From: Bacteroidota bacterium | GTDB taxonomy: Bacteria > Bacteroidota > Bacteroidia > Flavobacteriales > Weeksellaceae | Direction: 5' to 3' | DNA length: 7,347 nucleotides | Assembly: GCA_023433225.1 (NCBI GenBank) | Contig: JAEZDQ010000045.1 | Span: forward strand, 1 to 7,347 | Part shown: one piece after another, positions 6,789 through 7,347 of the stretch | Numbering within the stretch: position 1 is the stretch's first letter | Layout of the letters: each line of letters begins with the position of its first letter | Position numbers and translations under genes: made by a program | Notes under the pieces: model-generated | The model's database searches: none | Seen by the model: only the letters and a program-made list of their open reading frames with translations | Told to the model about the DNA's origin: nothing

Positions 6789-7347
6789 TTAATTTTTCAA
6801 TCCGCTTTGCTCAACCTTCAATCCTCTTTTCTTTAAAAGAGGTTCAATGCTCGGTTCTGCCCCACGGAATCTTTTGTAGAGTTCCATTGCGTCTTCGGTA
6901 TTTCCTTTTTCAAGGATGTTTTTTCTAAAAGATTGAGCTTTTTCCTGATTGAACAAAGAAGTGGATTTAAATGCATCATAAGCGTCGGTATCCAATACGC
7001 CCGACCAAATGTAGCTGTAATATCCGGCCGAATATCCACCCGCAAAAATATGCTGGAAATAGGTGCTTCTGTATCGCGGAATAATGGATGAAATCAATTC
7101 GATTTTCTGCATGGATTCTTTTTCGAAATCGGATACACTCTTGGTAATATTCCCGGATTGACTATGGAAATCGAGATCCAGCAAAGACGCTGCTAAGTAT
7201 TCGGTCGTAGCGAATCCCTGATCAAAAGTCCCGCTGTTTTCCAGTTTTTGAATCAAAGCGTCCGGAATTAATTCTCCGGTTTCATAGTGTTTTGCGTACA
7301 TCTTCAAAACTTCCGGATCGGCAGCCCAGTTTTCCATAATCTGAGAA
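6789..7347 (-). CDS. M3-family metallopeptidase (peptidyl-dipeptidase Dcp / oligopeptidase type), C-terminal part
   Basis: The frame is open to the right window edge and ends at 6789, giving about the last 185 residues of a protein that is usually near 700. The first visible residues SQIMENWA match the conserved stretch just after the zinc ligands of M3 enzymes. The HEXXH zinc motif lies outside the window. The block PRYRSTYFQHIFAGGYSAGYY, written here only in part, includes a histidine followed at +6 and +13 by tyrosines, the spacing I recall for substrate-binding His and Tyr residues in E. coli Dcp. It is followed by KGNTEDAMELYKRFRGAEPS and IEPLLKKRGL, typical of the family's C-terminus. 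The enzyme cuts short peptides using zinc. Dcp-type members release dipeptides from the C-terminus. Whether it is exported cannot be seen. A methionine at 7337 is internal, not the start. It is transcribed toward the phosphatase gene. Confidence 0.93.
   Translation of the reverse strand, partial: SQIMENWAADPEVLKMYAKHYETGELIPDALIQKLENSGTFDQGFATTEYLAASLLDLDFHSQSGNITKSVSDFEKESMQKIELISSIIPRYRSTYFQHIFAGGYSAGYYSYIWSGVLDTDAYDAFKSTSLFNQEKAQSFRKNILEKGNTEDAMELYKRFRGAEPSIEPLLKKRGLKVEQSGLKN

Noticed and set aside
4440..7347. Permease, phosphatase and peptidase as one peptide-use system
   Set aside because: The peptidase is on the opposite strand, terminators separate all three genes, and the phosphatase has no evident link to peptide metabolism. 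Simple adjacency is the better explanation.

Overview
The window looks like chromosomal DNA from a member of the Bacteroidota, most likely class Flavobacteriia and possibly near the Chryseobacterium/Weeksellaceae group. The evidence is the small membrane protein, YfhO-like giant membrane protein and GT4 glycosyltransferase in a row, a lipoprotein with charged residues directly after the lipobox cysteine, a TAnnTTTG-type -7 element, and the near absence of Shine-Dalgarno sequences. The family and genus placement is an inference from protein flavour, not from a search.

Layout. Positions 1-4243 hold a leftward (minus-strand) gene run. In transcription order it is a secreted lipoprotein of unknown function (3197-4243), a small single-pass DUF4834-like membrane protein (2952-3194), a very large polytopic YfhO-family membrane protein (341-2962), and the first 87 codons of a GT4 glycosyltransferase (1-263, cut by the window edge). 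The first three genes are packed with a 2-base gap and an 11-base overlap, so they are almost certainly one transcript. The glycosyltransferase follows after 77 bases that are almost filled by a dispersed-type inverted repeat. That repeat also runs into the last codons of the YfhO gene and supplies its stop.

Positions 4244-4439 are a divergent intergenic region carrying a likely promoter for the rightward amino acid permease (4440-6158). This APC-superfamily transporter resembles the cationic amino acid transporters and ends in a clear intrinsic terminator (6180-6210). Right after the terminator comes a small exported histidine phosphatase (6224-6739). It converges on the C-terminal part of an M3-family metallopeptidase (6789-7347, minus strand, cut by the window edge), with a hairpin terminator between them.

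Function. The left half may contribute to modification of a surface glycan or envelope lipid (YfhO plus GT4), with two envelope proteins of unknown role. The right half carries unlinked housekeeping functions: amino acid uptake, an exported phosphatase, and peptide breakdown. I see no RNA genes, CRISPR array, transposase, phage genes or defence system. The most interesting features are the repeat fused into the YfhO reading frame, the conserved-looking but uncharacterised envelope cluster, and the exported phosphatase gene placed directly behind a terminator. I found no convincing evidence for an undescribed system.
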